From: Dehalococcoidia bacterium
GTDB taxonomy: Bacteria; Chloroflexota; Dehalococcoidia; GIF9; AB-539-J10
DNA: 7,154 nucleotides
NCBI GenBank assembly: GCA_029857995.1
Contig: JAOUFZ010000086.1
Span: forward strand, 1-7,154
Direction: 5' to 3'
The notes beneath the pieces were generated by a model. It saw only the letters and a list, made by a program, of their open reading frames with translations. It was not told where the DNA came from and searched no databases. Positions 4,895-7,154 of the stretch are shown piece after piece. The position numbers were made by a program, and so were the translations under genes. Numbering within the stretch: the first letter of the stretch is position 1; every line of letters starts with the position of its first letter.

Positions 4895-6751
4895 ATGTTC
4901 GGTTATATGGGGCAAATATTAAGGGTTGATTTAACAACTGGCAAGATATCAGCAGAGGCTCTTAAAGAGAATGACTGCAAGATGTTCTTGGGGGGGAGCG
5001 GACTGGCAACAAAATACCTTTTCGACGAAGTGTCCAAAGGCACTGACCCGCTTGGACCCCACAATAAGCTTATTTTTATGACCGGGCCCCTGACCGGCAC
5101 AGAATCACCAAGCGCCGGAAGATACTGTGTAGTTACCAAGTCGCCTCTAACCGGTTTGTGGGGAGAAGGGAACTCGGGGGGTAGCTGGGGAGTCTACCTG
5201 AAAAACTCAGGTTTCGACGGGATTATCTTCGAGGGCATATCACCCAAGCCGGTCTACCTGGTAATAGATGACGGCAAAGCCGAACTCAGAGACGCCAAGC
5301 ACCTCTGGGGCAAAGGTGTTGGTGAAACGTACAGGCTAATTAGAGAAGAACTGAGTGAGGACTTCAATGTTGCCTGTATTGGCATAGCTGGTGAGAACTT
5401 GGTCAGATATGCTGGTATTTTCAACGATATTCACCGGCCTGCCGGGAGATGTGGTGTTGGGACAGTAATGGGGTCGAAACATCTGAAGGCAGTGGCTGCC
5501 AGAGGGACACAGGAGATTAAAATAGCCAACAAAGATGCCTTCAGCCAAATCTCGAAGAGGAACTATGACCTGGTTAATGAAAGCCTGCTGAAGATTACCC
5601 TGGAGACCTACGGGACGTCCATGGTTACCGATTTGGTAAACGTCAGGGGAGGGTTTCCTACCAGAAACTGGCAGACCGGAGTTGTTCCGGATATAGACAA
5701 AATAAGTGGAATCACGCTGGAAAGCACGCTTCTGGTGGACAGGAAGCATTGCTACGCCTGCCCGATTAGCTGTGGCAGGGTAAGCGTGGTGAAGGGCGGT
5801 CCTTATGCCTGTAAGGGTGAAGGGCCGGAATTTGAAACAATCGGCGCCTTCGGTGCCATGTGCGCGCTGGAGAACCTTGAGGCAGTGACATTCGCACATA
5901 ACCTGTGCGATGACTACGGGCTGGATGTAGTCTCTACCGGGAGCACTATAGCCTTTGCCATGGAGTGCTACGAAAAGGGGATATTGACCAAGGCTGATAC
6001 CGGCGGGCTAGAGCTGAAATTCGGTGAGCCAGATGTTGTCATTCAGCTCATACACAAGATAGCCAAAAGGGAAGGTATTGGTGACCTGTTAGCTGAGGGA
6101 ACCAAGAGAGTAGCGGCGAAGCTGGACAAGGGCGCGGAAAGGTTTGCCATGCACGTCAAAGGGATGGAGCTGCCGGCTTATGACCCTAGGGCAGCCAAGA
6201 TATGCGGTCTGGCATTTGCCACGGCTAACCGCGGCGGCGACCATATCACAGCTTACATTGAAGGGCCAGCCTTTGTAGACACACCTTTCCTGTGCGTTGA
6301 GGATAGTAAAATCGAAGACTGGATTGTGGAAAATCCTGCCGAGGCAAAGGTGGTCAAAGATCTTGAGGATGCCCTCACCGTCTTTGATTGCGTGGGGACA
6401 TGCAAGTTCATGGGCATGGCACTGGCTGCCGAAGACTGGGCTGACATGATAGCCAACTGCGTTGGCTGGGAGTTTAGTGTTAGCGATTTCAGAAAAGCCG
6501 GGGAGAGGGTCTATAACCTGGCCAGAGCTTTCAACGTCAGGGACGGCCTGACCAGGGCAGATGATACTCTGCCGAAGCGATTGCTTGAGGAGCCATTACC
6601 TGAGGGTGCCGCCAAGGGACATATGGTGAAAAAATTAGACCAGTCGCTGGATGCCTATTATGAGTTTCGGGGCTGGGACAAAAAGACCGGAAAGCCAACG
6701 CCGGAAAAGCTCAAGGATCTGGATCTGAATTATGTAATCGATAAGATATAG
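4895..6751 (+). CDS. aor: Aldehyde:ferredoxin oxidoreductase (tungsten-type AOR)
   Basis: This 618-residue protein is full length for the AOR family (about 600-620). It oxidises aldehydes to carboxylates, passing electrons through a [4Fe-4S] cluster to ferredoxin or a partner, and can run in reverse. The N-terminal domain begins GYMGQILRVDLTTG. Pterin-contact motifs are SAGRY (Arg76), GNSGGSWG (92-99) and RPAGRCGVGTVMGSKHLKA (181-199). The cluster ligands are Cys286, Cys289 and Cys293 in CYACPISC, with Cys503 as the fourth in DCVGTC (DxxGxC). The other pterin motif is DDYGLD (339-344), and GGDH (447-450) carries the expected active-site His. All key residues are present. It starts 49 bp after the DUF4242-like gene and ends 11 bp before the acyl-CoA ligase. 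No ferredoxin-like or flavin subunit is visible beside it. Sequence cannot distinguish tungsten from molybdenum or fix the substrate. Confidence 0.95.
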   Translation: MFGYMGQILRVDLTTGKISAEALKENDCKMFLGGSGLATKYLFDEVSKGTDPLGPHNKLIFMTGPLTGTESPSAGRYCVVTKSPLTGLWGEGNSGGSWGVYLKNSGFDGIIFEGISPKPVYLVIDDGKAELRDAKHLWGKGVGETYRLIREELSEDFNVACIGIAGENLVRYAGIFNDIHRPAGRCGVGTVMGSKHLKAVAARGTQEIKIANKDAFSQISKRNYDLVNESLLKITLETYGTSMVTDLVNVRGGFPTRNWQTGVVPDIDKISGITLESTLLVDRKHCYACPISCGRVSVVKGGPYACKGEGPEFETIGAFGAMCALENLEAVTFAHNLCDDYGLDVVSTGSTIAFAMECYEKGILTKADTGGLELKFGEPDVVIQLIHKIAKREGIGDLLAEGTKRVAAKLDKGAERFAMHVKGMELPAYDPRAAKICGLAFATANRGGDHITAYIEGPAFVDTPFLCVEDSKIEDWIVENPAEAKVVKDLEDALTVFDCVGTCKFMGMALAAEDWADMIANCVGWEFSVSDFRKAGERVYNLARAFNVRDGLTRADDTLPKRLLEEPLPEGAAKGHMVKKLDQSLDAYYEFRGWDKKTGKPTPEKLKDLDLNYVIDKI

Positions 6752-6762
6752 GGGGTGAAATT

Positions 6763-7154
6763 GTGGTCGCTATGGCTGAAAAACCCTGGCTAAAGCAATA
6801 TAAGATGGGGCCGTACAAGCTTCCGCAGACAAGAGAACCTTATCCAAAGATGACTGCCTACAGCCTTCTGGATGCCACTGCGGCTGAGTTTCCTGACAGA
6901 GCTGCCTGTTTCTATCTGGGGAAAGAAATCCTTTATAGCGAGATGAAGCTTCTTAGCGACAGGTTGGCTGCTGCACTGGTTGATTTAGGTGTTAAGAAAG
7001 GCGACAAAGTAGCCACCGTTCTGCCGAATTGCCCGCAGTTTATGATAAGCGACTTCGGCATTATGAAAACCGGGGCAGCCCATGTCCCCTGCAGCGTTAT
7101 GCACAAGGCCGCTGACCTGACATACGAGATGGGCGAATCGGGGGCTGAGACAGT
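6763..7154 (+). CDS. AMP-forming acyl-CoA synthetase/ligase, N-terminal part (3' end outside window)
   Basis: An open frame runs to the window edge, giving about 130 residues. It reads KPWLKQY near the start, then YSLLDATAAEFPDRAACFYLGKEILYSEM, DRLAAALVDLGVKKGDKVATVLPNCPQFM and IMKTGAAHVPCSVMH, the usual start of the ANL superfamily (FadD-like AMP-binding enzymes). These activate a carboxylic acid with ATP to acyl-AMP and then acyl-CoA. The ATP-binding and catalytic motifs lie beyond the window, so specificity is unknown. AGGGGGTGA (6750-6758) overlaps the AOR stop and sits 4 nt before GTG 6763, which favours that start. ATG 6772, three codons later, is the alternative. The 11-bp gap implies translational coupling with AOR, and the pairing suggests that the acid made by AOR is converted to its CoA thioester here. 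Confidence 0.88.
   Translation, partial: MVAMAEKPWLKQYKMGPYKLPQTREPYPKMTAYSLLDATAAEFPDRAACFYLGKEILYSEMKLLSDRLAAALVDLGVKKGDKVATVLPNCPQFMISDFGIMKTGAAHVPCSVMHKAADLTYEMGESGAET

Noticed and set aside
4405..4896. Minus-strand frame opposite the end of Fe-ADH and the DUF4242-like gene
   Set aside because: It lies opposite well-supported genes and shows no domain.
5336..5899. Minus-strand 187-codon frame inside AOR
   Set aside because: Antisense shadow of a conserved AOR region that includes the cluster-ligand motif.

Overview
The window looks like a chromosomal segment of an anaerobic bacterium. The reasons are a tungsten-type aldehyde:ferredoxin oxidoreductase (AOR), an iron-type alcohol dehydrogenase, strong AGGAGG-type ribosome binding sites, a sigma-70-like promoter and an intrinsic terminator. 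An anaerobic sediment lineage such as Chloroflexota (Dehalococcoidia-like) or Desulfobacterota would fit the gene content. That placement is inference only; no rRNA or other marker gene is present.

Layout: (1) Positions 2-676 (+) are the C-terminal end of a penicillin-acylase-family Ntn hydrolase, cut by the window edge and followed by a 13-bp terminator hairpin. (2) Positions 677-1059 hold no convincing gene. They contain a roughly 250-bp stretch bounded by imperfect inverted repeats with a large internal dyad, which resembles a small non-autonomous repeat element. (3) Positions 1060-2227 (-) hold a two-gene operon: a HesA/MoeB/ThiF-type adenylating enzyme and, 4 bp downstream, a MoaD/ThiS-type ubiquitin-like sulfur carrier ending in Gly-Gly. 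(4) After a short AT-rich divergent intergenic region, six genes run on the + strand: two divergent SCP2-fold lipid-carrier-like proteins, an iron-dependent alcohol dehydrogenase, a small Cys-rich DUF4242-like protein, a complete AOR and the start of an AMP-forming acyl-CoA ligase that runs off the window.

How the genes may work together: the + strand genes form a chemically logical series. The alcohol dehydrogenase would convert alcohol to aldehyde, AOR would convert aldehyde to carboxylate with low-potential electron output, and the ligase would make the acyl-CoA thioester. The SCP2-fold proteins could carry or present a hydrophobic substrate. The minus-strand MoaD/E1 pair is the kind of system that supplies dithiolene sulfur for the pyranopterin (tungsten or molybdenum) cofactor AOR needs. 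The substrate cannot be read from the sequence. A hydrophobic (isoprenoid, sterol-like, aromatic or long-chain) alcohol or aldehyde is a hypothesis based on the SCP2 genes.

The least explained items are the Cys-poor E1 enzyme, the small Cys/His-rich protein directly before AOR, the dyad over the alcohol dehydrogenase promoter, a duplicated translation-start region with tiny ORFs before the second SCP2 gene, and the inverted-repeat element.
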